A DNA stretch of 64,000 nt from contig NZ_CP050902.1 of assembly GCF_012272695.1 (NCBI RefSeq), positions 2,232,001 through 2,296,000 on the forward strand, written 5' to 3'. The notes beneath the pieces were generated by a model. The model was not told the origin of the DNA. It did not search any database and was given only the letters and a program-made list of their open reading frames with translations. The DNA is from Nocardioides sp. JQ2195 (GTDB taxonomy: Bacteria; Actinomycetota; Actinomycetes; Propionibacteriales; Nocardioidaceae). The position numbers were made by a program, and so were the translations under genes. Positions 32,559 through 40,956 of the stretch are shown piece after piece; position 1 is the first letter of the stretch; each line of letters opens with the position of its first letter.

Positions 32559-35134
32559 GCTTCCCCCTCCAAGGTGGCAATGACTCCGTCGAGCTCATCT
32601 GGCTTGACCAACACGTCTCGGGCCTTCGAACCCTCGCTGGGGCCGACGACGCCCCTGCTCTCCATGATGTCCATCAGTCGACCTGCCTTGGCGAAGCCGA
32701 CGCGCAGCTTGCGCTGCAGCATGGAGGTCGATCCGAACTGGGTCGAGACCACCAGCTCGATGGCCTGGACCACGAGGTCGAGGTCGTCGCCGATGTCGTC
32801 GTCGAGGTCTCGCTTGGACTGGGCGGGCGCGGTGACGTCCTCGCGGTACGTCGGCGCGAGCTGCTCCTTCACGTGCGAGACCACCTGGGCGATCTCGGCC
32901 TCGGTGACCCAGGAGCCCTGCACACGAGCGGCCTTGCTGGCGCCCATCGGCAGGAACAGCCCGTCACCCTGCCCGACCAGCTTCTCGGCACCCGGCTGGT
33001 CGAGGATGACCCGGCTGTCGGCCAACGACGACGTCGCGAACGCGAGCCGCGACGGCACGTTGGCCTTGATCAGCCCGGTGACCACGTCGACGCTCGGGCG
33101 CTGCGTGGCGAGGATCAGGTGGATGCCGGCCGCTCGGGCCAGCTGGGTGATGCGGACCACCGCATCCTCGACGTCGCGCGGCGCCACCATCATCAGGTCG
33201 GCCAGCTCGTCGACGACCACCAACAGGTAGGGGTAGGGCGAGAGCGTGCGCTCGCTGCCCAGCGGGAGCTCGACCTTGCCGGCCCGCACCGCCTTGTTGA
33301 AGTCGTCGACGTGGCGGAAGCCGAAGTTGGCCAGGTCGTCGTAGCGCATGTCCATCTCGCGCACGACCCACTGCAGCGCCTCGGCAGCCTTCTTCGGGTT
33401 GGTGATGATCGGCGTGATCAGGTGGGGCACACCTTCGTAGGCGTTCAGCTCGACCCGCTTGGGGTCGACCATGATCATCCGCACCTCGTCGGGCGTCGCC
33501 CGCATCAGCACGGAGGTGATCATCGAGTTGATGAACGACGACTTCCCGGAGCCGGTGGCACCGGCGACCAGCAGGTGGGGCATCTTGGCGAGGTTGGCGA
33601 CCACGAAGCCGCCCTCCACGTCCTTGCCGATGCCGGTGATCATCGGGTGGTGGTCGTTGCGGGCCACGTTGCTGCGCAGCACGTCGCCCAGCGAGACGAT
33701 CTCCTTGTCGGTGTTGGGGATCTCGACACCGACGGCGGACTTGCCCGGGATCGGGCTGAGGATCCGCACGTCGGCACTGGCCACTGCGTAGGCGATGTTC
33801 TTCTGGATGTTGGTGATCTTCTCGACCTTGACACCCGGGCCGAGCTCGACCACGTAGCGGGTGACCGTCGGACCGCGCGTGTAGCCGGTGACCCGCGCAT
33901 CGATGTTGAACTCGTCGAGCACCGTGGTGAGCCGTTCGACGATCTCGTCGGAGGCCTTGGACTTCGCCTTGTGCACCGAACCGGGCTTCAGCACATCGCT
34001 GGACGGCAGCGAGTAGGTGACGTCACCGGAGAGGGCGAGCTGCTCGACGCGGGCCGGCAGCTGGGAGTGCGGCGGGGGCTCGAGCTCCGCGCGCTCGGCG
34101 ACCGTGGTCTCGGCGACGGGCGTCGGGGCGTCGACGGCCTCGCCCGCCGCGTTCTCCTCGGCGACGTCGATCGCGTCGGCCTTGCGACGACGCTTCTTGA
34201 CCTCGCGGTCCTCGAGGACCGGCGAGTCGTAGGCGGGGTCGCCCATGTCGGGATCGATCTCGTCGTCGACGGCCTTCTTGCCACGTCGGCCGCGCAACGA
34301 CTGGGTGGCTTCCTCGTCGTCGGGCTCCGGCACGGCACGACCGAGCAACCAGTCACGCTTCTCGGCCAGCTTCACCGGGATCTGGTAGACCGGCGTGGCC
34401 GCGATGACGAGGATGCCGAAGACCGCCAGCAGGGCCAGCAGGGGCACCACGACGTACGGCGAGCGCAACAGGTCGAGCAGCAGGCTCGAGATGACGTAGC
34501 CGACCGCACCGCCGGCCTGCTGGAGCGCCTCGGTGTCGCCGCGGACGGGGCGTGGACTCCCGTTGGCGATGTGCACGATGCCGAGGACGCCGAAGGACAG
34601 CGTGACCCAGCCGATGGCCTGTCGGCCGGCCGGCCCGTTCTGCTCCGGGTCGCGCATGTTGCGCCAGCCGATGTAGACGAGGCCGAGCGGGACGAACCAG
34701 GCGAGCTTGCCGACGGAGCCGGCGACCATGGTCCGGAAGAAGTCCATCACTCCCCCCGGCAGCTGCCACCAGACCGCGGCGGCCACCACGAACGCCAGCC
34801 CGTAGAGGAACAGGGCCGCACCGTCGCGACGCTGCTCGGGGTCGATGTCGCGGGCGCTCCGGCCGATCGAGCGTGCGGTCGCGCCGATGGCATGGGCGAC
34901 GCCCAGCCACACGGCCGCGAGGGCACTGCCGATCGCCACGAAGGCGCGCAGAATCGGGCCAGGTCCATTGCGTACGGCGCGGGGGGCCGGGCGCTTCGCC
35001 GGGGACGGCTTGCGCTTCGGCGTCGGCTTTCGCTTGGCCTGGCTGCCTGTACTCCGAGTTCGGGTGCTCGAGCCGGCCTTTGCAGACGTGCTCTTGCTCC
35101 GCGAACCCGGCGGGGAAGACGTACGGGTCGCCAT
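32555..35134 (-). CDS. ftsK: DNA translocase FtsK/SpoIIIE
   Basis: An 859-residue septal DNA pump. The N-terminus is Ser/Arg/Lys/Pro-rich (1-60), followed by four membrane helices (about 65-245, for example AAAVWWQLPGGVMDFFRT and VVVPLLALLAVFGILVIAA). An acidic/Lys linker leads to the motor. Walker A lies in LVAGATGSGKSSFINSMI (about 523), Walker B in YPYLLVVVDELADLMMV (about 640), and RAAGIHLILATQRPSVDVVT is typical of the family. The C-terminal winged-helix gamma domain (STSMLQRKLRVGFAKAGRLM) reads KOPS-like sites. It is the first gene of a leftward pair with the RodZ-like gene. Confidence 0.95.
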   Translation of the reverse strand: MATRTSSPPGSRSKSTSAKAGSSTRTRSTGSQAKRKPTPKRKPSPAKRPAPRAVRNGPGPILRAFVAIGSALAAVWLGVAHAIGATARSIGRSARDIDPEQRRDGAALFLYGLAFVVAAAVWWQLPGGVMDFFRTMVAGSVGKLAWFVPLGLVYIGWRNMRDPEQNGPAGRQAIGWVTLSFGVLGIVHIANGSPRPVRGDTEALQQAGGAVGYVISSLLLDLLRSPYVVVPLLALLAVFGILVIAATPVYQIPVKLAEKRDWLLGRAVPEPDDEEATQSLRGRRGKKAVDDEIDPDMGDPAYDSPVLEDREVKKRRRKADAIDVAEENAAGEAVDAPTPVAETTVAERAELEPPPHSQLPARVEQLALSGDVTYSLPSSDVLKPGSVHKAKSKASDEIVERLTTVLDEFNIDARVTGYTRGPTVTRYVVELGPGVKVEKITNIQKNIAYAVASADVRILSPIPGKSAVGVEIPNTDKEIVSLGDVLRSNVARNDHHPMITGIGKDVEGGFVVANLAKMPHLLVAGATGSGKSSFINSMITSVLMRATPDEVRMIMVDPKRVELNAYEGVPHLITPIITNPKKAAEALQWVVREMDMRYDDLANFGFRHVDDFNKAVRAGKVELPLGSERTLSPYPYLLVVVDELADLMMVAPRDVEDAVVRITQLARAAGIHLILATQRPSVDVVTGLIKANVPSRLAFATSSLADSRVILDQPGAEKLVGQGDGLFLPMGASKAARVQGSWVTEAEIAQVVSHVKEQLAPTYREDVTAPAQSKRDLDDDIGDDLDLVVQAIELVVSTQFGSTSMLQRKLRVGFAKAGRLMDIMESRGVVGPSEGSKARDVLVKPDELDGVIATLEGEA

Positions 35135-35320
35135 GCTCAGGACTCTAGGCGATCGTCACTCCAGTCACACGGACCACACGTTGCGTGTCGCGCTCGAGTG
35201 CCGTTTCCGACGCCCCATCCACGCAAACCGGACGAAACGCCCCGACGGAGAATTCGCGGTGACCAACCCGTTACCGGAAATCTTCATTGTGACCTAGACC
35301 ACCAAGACCGAAACTTCTAG

Positions 35321-35336
35321 TGTGACCCGAGTCACG
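35321..35336 (+). promoter_or_regulatory. Candidate CRP/GlxR-type operator
   Basis: TGTGACCCGAGTCACG fits the TGTGA-N6-TCACA consensus of CRP/GlxR-type regulators at all but the last base. A weaker half-match (TGTGACCTAGACCACC) lies at 35288-35303. Both are within 100 bases upstream of the metalloprotease start, in the 251-base region divergent from ftsK. Confidence 0.5.
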
Positions 35337-35385
35337 GCACACCCCCGTCGTGGCAACCAGGAAATTGAAAATGGAGGGCACCATC

Positions 35386-38300
35386 GTGAAGTTCCTCAGG
35401 CAGGGCATAGCCCTGGCCGTGGTGGGAGCAGGCCTCGCCGCCGTTCCCGCCCTCAATGCGAGCGCCGCTCCGGCGCCAGCCAAGCAGGACGACAAGTCCT
35501 TGGTGCAGGAGATGCGCAACCAAGCCGACCGCAACCCGGCGATCAGCACCGAGGACGCCACCGGGAAGGTCGGCTTCGTGCGGGCCCCGCGCGGCGCCGA
35601 CCTGATGCCGGGCAACAGCGCCTCCCCCGCAGCCAAGGCAGACGCCTACCTCGACAAGTACGCCGAGGCGTTCGGCGCCGACAGCGGCCAGCTGGTCCGC
35701 GACAGCGTCGCCAAGAACAACCTCGGCACGAGCATCAGCTACGTCCAGACCTACAAGGACGTTCCCGTCTTCGGCACCCTGGTCCGTGCCTTCGTCGACA
35801 AGCAGGGCAACCTGACGCGGGTGAACGGTGAGGCCGTTCCGGACCTGAAGCTCTCGGTGACCCCCAAGATCACTGAGGCCGACGCCGGCAAGCGGGCGGT
35901 CACCCTGGTCAAGGCCCAGCCGCCGACGACCGACGGCAAGTCCGACACCACGGGCGTCAAGGCGAAGACCACCGAGCTGGTCGTCTACCGCCACGGCCTG
36001 GTCCAGGGCATCGAGGGCGACAGCGAGCTGGCCTACCAGGTGGAGGTCACGAACGAGAAGAACGTGCGCGACATGGTCTTCCTCAGCGCCAACACCGGCA
36101 AGATCGTCAACCGCTACTCGATGATCGACAACGCCCTCCACCGCGAGCTCTACGAGGCCGACGAGGACCGCAACCTCACGCTGGTCTGGGAAGAGGGCGA
36201 CCCGCTGCTTCCGGACCCCGAGGCCACGGTCAACGCGGACCAGGACTCCATGGTCAAGTCGACCGGTGAGGCCTACTGGTTCTTCAAGAACGGGTGGGGC
36301 CGCGACTCGTTCGACGGCGAGGGCGCCCCGATGTACACGATCAACAACGACCCCGCCATCCAGTGCCCCAACGCCAACTGGAACGGTGTCACCACCAACT
36401 ACTGCGACGGCGTCTCCTCCGACGACGTCGTGGCGCACGAGTGGGGCCACGCCTACACCGAGTACACCCACGGCCTGATCTACCAGTGGCAGTCGGGTGC
36501 CCTCAACGAGGGCTACTCCGACATCTGGGGTGAGACCGTCGACCTGATCAACAACCGGCTCGACGAGGGCGAGGGCGACCTCTCCAAGAAGCGCACCGTG
36601 GGCATGTGCTCGACGCACTCCCTCGCAAACCCGCTGGTCACGATCAACTCGCCGGCCTCGATCGCCAAGGACTGCCTCACCGGCGGTTACATGGGCCCGG
36701 TGCTGGACGCTCCGATCACCTCCGACGTGGTCATCCCGACCGACGCCGTCGAAGAGGGCGGCACGGCCACCGATGGTTGCTCGACGTACGACGACGCGGC
36801 TGCGGTCGCCGGCAAGATCGTCATGGTCGACCGTGGTCTCTGCACCTTTGTGGAGAAGGCCGAGGTCGCCCGCGACGCAGGCGCTGCCGCGCTGATCATC
36901 GGCAACCGCGACGACAGCCCGATCAGCTTCAGCAGCCCTGACACCACGTTGCCGCCGACGGCATCGATCGGCCTGACCGACCGTGAGGCGATTCGCGCAG
37001 CGGTGGCCTCGGGCACCCCGGTGAACCTGACGATCAAGGATGCCAGCGGCACCCGTGAGGACTCCTTCCGCTGGTTGATCGGAGAGAAGAGCGCGGCCTT
37101 CGGCGGTGCGATCCGCGACATGTGGAACCCCACCTGCTACGGCGACCCGGGCAAGGTCTCGGACGCCGAGTACAAGTGCTCGACCGACGACAACGGCGGT
37201 GTGCACGGCAACTCCGGCGTGGTCAACCACGGCTACGCGCTGCTCGTCGACGGTGGCACCTACAACGATGTCGCCGTCAAGGGCATCGGCCTCGACAAGG
37301 CAGCGGCCATCTACTACCAGGCGATGACCGTCTACCAGACGCCGGTGAGCAACTTCACCGACCACGCCAACTCGCTCGAGGCCTCCTGTGCCGACCTGAC
37401 CAACAAGGCCATCAAGAAGCTCTCGACCCGCGAGGACGACTCCAAGGTCAACTACGACAAGATCACCGCCGACGACTGCGCACAGGTCGCCGCGATGACC
37501 CAGGCCGTGGAGTTCCGTCTGGACCCGACCGAGGAGTGCGGATGGCAGCCGCTGCTCGCCCCGAACGCCCCCTCGGCGTGCGGTGAGGACTTCGCCACCG
37601 ACGAGGTCTTCTCCGAGGACTTCGAGAGCGGCATGGACAACTGGACGCTCTCCCAGGAGAGCGTCTTCGGCGGAGCCCCGGATCCGGCTGACTGGCACAC
37701 CACCTCGGACTACCGCGGTGACCACACCAGCTCGGTGGCGATGGGCAACGCGCCCGACCAGGGCGACTGCTCCGGCACCGCGACCGACATCTCGAGCGCG
37801 AACTTCATGACCAGTGGTGACATCGTGGTCCCCGCGGACGCCTCGGCGCCCCGGATGACCTTCGAGCACTACATCGCGACCGAGGTCGGCTACGACGGCG
37901 GCAACGTGCGACTCAGCGTCAACGGTGGCGAGTTCGCTCCCATCGCCCCGGAGGCCTTCACCTTCAACGCTCCGGGCCAGCTCGCCACCGCGGCCGAGCA
38001 GAGCACCAACCCGCTCGAGGGCCAGCCGGGCTTCTCGGGCACCGACCCGGGCACGCCGTACGGCAGCTGGGGCGAGTCGCAGGTCGACCTGGCCGCTGCA
38101 GGTGTCGCCCCCGGTGACACCATCCAGATCCAGTTCGCCATCGGTCGCGACGGCTGTGGTGGTGTCGACGGTTGGTACGTCGACAACGTCAAGGTGCTCG
38201 ACTGTGTCGAGAAGGTCACGGCCACGGTCAAGGCCACGCCGAAGCCGAAGAAGATCAAGCGGAACAAGGCGAGCAAGGTGACCGTCAAGGTGACCGCGCC

Positions 38301-38505
38301 CGACACCGCCGTGACCGGCAAGGTGACCATCACCAAGGGCAAGAAGGTCGTCGGCAAGGCGACGCTCGCCGACGGCACCGCTGTGATCAAGGTGAAGGGC
38401 AAGAAGTTGAAGATCGGCAAGAACAACCTGGTCGCCAACTACTCCGGATCCGACACGATCAAGGCTGGCAAGGACAAGTTCGTCATCAGGGTCGTCCGTC
38501 GATGA
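35386..38505 (+). CDS. Secreted M4-family (thermolysin-like) metalloprotease with inserted PA domain
   Basis: A 1039-residue secreted zinc protease. The start is GTG 35386 (VKFLRQGIALAVV), with GGAGG spaced correctly; the open frame upstream is not conserved. A signal peptide (1-28, ending NASAAP) is followed by an FTP-type propeptide (to about 250). The zinc motif HEWGH is at about 350 and the third ligand Glu in GALNEGYSDIWGE at about 373. A protease-associated (PA) domain (about 453-551: VAGKIVMVDRGLCTFVEKAE) sits before the catalytic His in DNGGVHGNSGVVN (about 600), so it is inserted within the protease fold. C-terminal parts are an adhesion or lectin-like domain (about 742-930, EDFESGMDNWTLS) and a lysine-rich Ig-like tail (943-1039) like that of the nuclease at 21208. 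Confidence 0.92.
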   Translation: MKFLRQGIALAVVGAGLAAVPALNASAAPAPAKQDDKSLVQEMRNQADRNPAISTEDATGKVGFVRAPRGADLMPGNSASPAAKADAYLDKYAEAFGADSGQLVRDSVAKNNLGTSISYVQTYKDVPVFGTLVRAFVDKQGNLTRVNGEAVPDLKLSVTPKITEADAGKRAVTLVKAQPPTTDGKSDTTGVKAKTTELVVYRHGLVQGIEGDSELAYQVEVTNEKNVRDMVFLSANTGKIVNRYSMIDNALHRELYEADEDRNLTLVWEEGDPLLPDPEATVNADQDSMVKSTGEAYWFFKNGWGRDSFDGEGAPMYTINNDPAIQCPNANWNGVTTNYCDGVSSDDVVAHEWGHAYTEYTHGLIYQWQSGALNEGYSDIWGETVDLINNRLDEGEGDLSKKRTVGMCSTHSLANPLVTINSPASIAKDCLTGGYMGPVLDAPITSDVVIPTDAVEEGGTATDGCSTYDDAAAVAGKIVMVDRGLCTFVEKAEVARDAGAAALIIGNRDDSPISFSSPDTTLPPTASIGLTDREAIRAAVASGTPVNLTIKDASGTREDSFRWLIGEKSAAFGGAIRDMWNPTCYGDPGKVSDAEYKCSTDDNGGVHGNSGVVNHGYALLVDGGTYNDVAVKGIGLDKAAAIYYQAMTVYQTPVSNFTDHANSLEASCADLTNKAIKKLSTREDDSKVNYDKITADDCAQVAAMTQAVEFRLDPTEECGWQPLLAPNAPSACGEDFATDEVFSEDFESGMDNWTLSQESVFGGAPDPADWHTTSDYRGDHTSSVAMGNAPDQGDCSGTATDISSANFMTSGDIVVPADASAPRMTFEHYIATEVGYDGGNVRLSVNGGEFAPIAPEAFTFNAPGQLATAAEQSTNPLEGQPGFSGTDPGTPYGSWGESQVDLAAAGVAPGDTIQIQFAIGRDGCGGVDGWYVDNVKVLDCVEKVTATVKATPKPKKIKRNKASKVTVKVTAPDTAVTGKVTITKGKKVVGKATLADGTAVIKVKGKKLKIGKNNLVANYSGSDTIKAGKDKFVIRVVRR

Positions 38506-38532
38506 CCTGGAGCTGACGAAGCACGGCACGTC

Positions 38533-38568
38533 GGAGGCCCCGTCCGGACTCGTCCGGGCGGGGTCTCC
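38533..38568 (+). terminator. Hairpin terminator after the M4 protease gene
   Basis: GGAGGCCCCGTCCGGA pairs with TCCGGGCGGGGTCTCC (two G-T pairs) around a CTCG loop, 28 bases after the stop. Confidence 0.85.
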
Positions 38569-38625
38569 TGTCATGTCCACCGCCCGGGCCCTTCTCCCGA
38601 TCGTTCATGTCGCCGGCCATGCGCT

Positions 38626-38729
38626 TCGTTGGACGAGTGCCGGCGAGGAGCGAGCCGGTGCATCGAGACTGACGCGGCGTACCCCTCGTTCGTCGAGCAG
38701 GTCGCCAGCCGGCCGCATCGAGACGCATC
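38626..38729. repeat. REP-like palindromic units, downstream side of the GIY-YIG gene
   Basis: One unit (about 38626-38670) has GGACGAGTGCCGGCGAGG, GAGCGAGCCGG and ATCGAGAC, a close variant of the hairpin units at 39172 and 39321. A second, more diverged unit (about 38687-38725) has CGTCGAGCAGG, a GCCAGCCGGC core and GCATCGAGAC. Both share the outer TCGA blocks of the family. Confidence 0.75.
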
Positions 38730-38771
38730 ACGCAGTGATCGGCGACGCACGCTCGAGACCCGACGACGGCC

Positions 38772-39050
38772 TCAGAACCGTTTCCTGGCCGAGGCTGAAA
38801 CGACCTCCCACCGTTGGTCGATCAGTGCCTTGCGCTTGGCGCGGCTCCAGTTCTGCAGCTGCTTCTCGCGTGCGAAGGCGACCCCGACGTTCTCGTGCTC
38901 CTCGAACCAGACCAGCCGAACCGGCAGTCTCCGCCTCGTGTGGTCGGCACCTTTCCCGACTCGGTGCTGTTCCATCCGCTGCTCGAGGTCGCGGGTGCTC
39001 CCGACGTAGAACGATCCGTCGGCGCACTCCAGCATGTACGTGAAAGCCAC
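38772..39050 (-). CDS. GIY-YIG nuclease-domain protein
   Basis: A 92-residue single-domain protein of the GIY-YIG superfamily (YhbQ/UvrC-N type). From GTG 39050 it reads VAFTYMLECADGSFYVGSTR: TYML replaces the GIY strand and YVG is the YIG strand, followed by the family Arg and HRVGKGADHTRRR. The conserved Glu is in FAREKQLQNWSRAKRKALI. Such domains cut DNA by one-metal hydrolysis, but the role of stand-alone bacterial copies is unknown. An open frame continues upstream to 39479, but it only translates palindromic repeats, so I reject the longer form. Repeats of one palindrome family flank the gene on both sides, which suggests a functional link (see findings). Confidence 0.8.
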   Translation of the reverse strand: MAFTYMLECADGSFYVGSTRDLEQRMEQHRVGKGADHTRRRLPVRLVWFEEHENVGVAFAREKQLQNWSRAKRKALIDQRWEVVSASARKRF

Positions 39051-39110
39051 ACCCGAGGATCGGCCCCAGACACCGAAGCGGACAAGGGCACTCTGCTGGC
39101 CTGTGGACAA

Positions 39111-39540
39111 AGGTCTCGATACGGGCGCACAGCGCCCTGGTCGACCAACGAACAAGCCGCGCCCAACGAAGACCTCGCTGGTCGAGTGCCGGCGAGGAAC
39201 GAGCCGGTGTATCGAGACCCACGGACCCACGGACCAGGTCTCGATACGGGCGCAGAGCGCCCTACTCGACCAACGAAGTGAGGCGCGCCCTGGTCGACCA
39301 ACGAAGTGGGCGCCCAACAAGAAGCTCGCTGGTCGAGTGCCGGCGAGGAACGAGCCGGTGTATCGAGACCCACGGGCCCACGCACCAGGTCTCGATACGG
39401 GCGCAGAGCGCCCTACTCGACCAACGAAGTGAGGCGCGCCCTGGTCGACAACGAAGTGGGGCGCGCCCTGGTCGACCAACGAAGTGAGGCGCGCCCTGCG
39501 CGACCAACGAAGTGGGGCGCGCCCTGGTCGACCAACGGAC
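39111..39540. repeat. Array of REP-like palindromes and 28-bp tandem repeats
   Basis: Three interleaved kinds of unit. Type A (about 39111-39151, 39236-39276, 39387-39427) reads GGTCTCGATAC, a hairpin GGGCGC-AGA-GCGCCC, then ACTCGACCAACGA; the first copy is slightly diverged. Type B (about 39172-39218, 39321-39370), in inverse orientation, has the same outer blocks but an inner hairpin on CCGGC/GCCGG. Type C is a 27-28-bp tandem unit, CAACGAAGTGAGGCGCGCCC followed by TGGTCGAC, repeated about six times between 39271 and 39535. There are no unique spacers, so this is not CRISPR. No gene lies in the stretch. Confidence 0.9.
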
Positions 39541-39551
39541 AGGAGGGCGGG

Positions 39552-40412
39552 TCAGGCGAGCGCGGCCAGCCAGGGCACCACGACGAAGGCAGTCGGGGCC
39601 ACGATCACCGAGCCGGCGAGCAGGATGAGCAGCGCCGCCTGGACCGGGTGGTCGTCCCCGTCGAGCAGGCGGACCCGGTCGACGAGTGCCACACCCGCGG
39701 CACCCAGCGCGGCCTGCGGCGCACGCCCCTCAGCCAAGGTGACCAGGGCCCGCGCCAGCGGCAGCGGCCCCGAGACCCGCGTGGCGGCGCGATCGGCCAG
39801 CACCTCGGCGAGCAGCTGCACCTCCCCCAGCGCAGCCTCGCTCGACACCCAGCGCGGGAACGCCCGGTGCAGCACGCTGAAGGCTTCGAGCACCAGGTCG
39901 TGACGCGCCCGCAGGTGCGCCCGTTCGTGGGCCAGGACTGCCTCGATCTCCACGTCGCTCAACCGCTGCAGGGCGCCGGCCGAGACCACCACGCGCGCCC
40001 CCTGCATGCCCGGCACGCAGTAGGCCACCGGCACGTCGTGCTCGAGCACCTGCGCACCGGGGCCGTCGTAGGACAGCAGGTCGAGCTGCTCGCGGTGGCG
40101 CCGGCGCAGCGTCCTCAACGTGGTGCCGACACGGTGGCCGCTGAGCGCCAGCCGACCGACGACCATGGAGGTCAGCGCCAGCGCGACGCCGGCGATGGCC
40201 CAGCCCAGTGGGTCCGGCGCCCGCCGCCACGCGTGGTCGGTGACCAAGGACAGCCCGGTGCCCACCGCTGCCAGCACGGCTCCGAGCGCGACGCTCTGCC
40301 ACAACAGCATGGCGGCTCGCGGCGTACGGCGCAGGCGGGGCAGGCGGGCCATCAGGGACGGCACCGGCCCGGCGAGCAGCACGGCGAGCACGCCGAGGAC
40401 GAGGGTGGTCAT
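39552..40412 (-). CDS. M56 (BlaR1-like) membrane metallopeptidase
   Basis: A 286-residue membrane protease. Membrane helices lie at about 1-20 (TTLVLGVLAVLLAGPVPSLM), 35-57, 68-90 and at the C-terminus (AALLILLAGSVIVAPTAFVV). The zinc motif HERAH is in VEIEAVLAHERAHLRARHD (about 165) and the third ligand is probably the Glu in LLAEVLADRAAT. Family members sense an external signal and cleave a BlaI-type repressor. Here the blaI-like gene lies directly upstream, four bases away in the same transcript. There is no C-terminal penicillin-binding sensor domain, so the signal is not obviously a beta-lactam. Confidence 0.88.
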   Translation of the reverse strand: MTTLVLGVLAVLLAGPVPSLMARLPRLRRTPRAAMLLWQSVALGAVLAAVGTGLSLVTDHAWRRAPDPLGWAIAGVALALTSMVVGRLALSGHRVGTTLRTLRRRHREQLDLLSYDGPGAQVLEHDVPVAYCVPGMQGARVVVSAGALQRLSDVEIEAVLAHERAHLRARHDLVLEAFSVLHRAFPRWVSSEAALGEVQLLAEVLADRAATRVSGPLPLARALVTLAEGRAPQAALGAAGVALVDRVRLLDGDDHPVQAALLILLAGSVIVAPTAFVVVPWLAALA

Positions 40413-40416
40413 CGGA

Positions 40417-40866
40417 TCAGGAGTCGGGACCGGTCAGGTCCGCCAGTGCCTGCTTGAGCGCGGCGATGTCGTCGGCGCTGGCGTCCTCGACGAAGGCCAC
40501 CAGGGCTGACTCCCGACTGTCGCGTCCGAAGTCGCTGAGCGTCTCGCGCATCAGGTCGGCGGTCATCGTGCCGCGGCTCGCGGCAGCACGGTAGAGGTAG
40601 GCCCGGCCGTCCCGCTCCTGGTGGACCACGGCCTTCTTGGCCAGCCGGTCCAGCACCGTCATCACGGTCGTGTAGGCGATGTCGCGGGTCTCGGCCAGCT
40701 GCGCGTGCACCTCACGTACCGTCCACGCCTTGTCGTCGGGCGGCGACCACAGCACCTCCATCACGGCGCGTTCGAGGTCGCCCAGTCGACTGGACGGACG
40801 CGCTGACCGGCGACTCGACCCGCGACCGGGCTGGCGGGACGTCGAGCGGGACTTCGGGGCTGCCAT
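40417..40866 (-). CDS. BlaI/MecI-family transcriptional repressor
   Basis: A 149-residue winged-helix repressor. After a basic, Ser/Arg-rich tail (1-27) comes the domain LGDLERAVMEVLWSPPDDKA, WTVREVHAQLAETRDIAYTT and VMTVLDRLAKKAVVHQERDG. The C-terminal helices give a dimer interface and contain the region where BlaR-type proteases cut. It is expected to repress its own operon and, given the 90-base shared region, perhaps the divergent cyd operon. It forms a pair with the M56 protease gene. Confidence 0.92.
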   Translation of the reverse strand: MAAPKSRSTSRQPGRGSSRRSARPSSRLGDLERAVMEVLWSPPDDKAWTVREVHAQLAETRDIAYTTVMTVLDRLAKKAVVHQERDGRAYLYRAAASRGTMTADLMRETLSDFGRDSRESALVAFVEDASADDIAALKQALADLTGPDS

Positions 40867-40870
40867 GCGG

Positions 40871-40945
40871 TCGATTGTACCTACGCTTCCTCGTCGTACT
40901 ACGCTCGGTCGTATCTACTACTCGTTGTCGTAGACAACCTCCACC
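40871..40945. promoter_or_regulatory. Divergent control region between the BlaI-like gene and cydA, with repeated GTCGTA boxes
   Basis: In 90 bases there are three GTCGTA boxes (40893-40898, 40908-40913, 40927-40932) and several TACTAC/CTAC half-sites in the opposite sense (40881, 40897, 40915-40922). CTAC at 40915 and GTAG at 40930 form a dyad. BlaI-family repressors bind TAC/GTA-type dyads, so this is a likely operator cluster controlling both directions. Confidence 0.5.
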
Positions 40946-40956
40946 GGGAGCCGCTC

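Noticed and set aside
30708..35320. Two long plus-strand frames over the RodZ-like gene and ftsK
   Set aside because: They are shadows of conserved minus-strand genes.
35332..38580. 1082-codon minus-strand frame over the M4 protease gene
   Set aside because: The plus strand has a signal peptide, HEWGH and PA motifs; the antisense has none.
39051..39479. Upstream extension of the GIY-YIG reading frame to 235 residues
   Set aside because: The added residues only translate the palindromic repeats (repeated SRYTGSFLAGTRP-like peptides). The conserved domain begins at about 39,050.
39271..39535. Regular 28-bp repeats that could suggest a CRISPR array
   Set aside because: Units run head to tail without unique spacers, and no cas genes are present.
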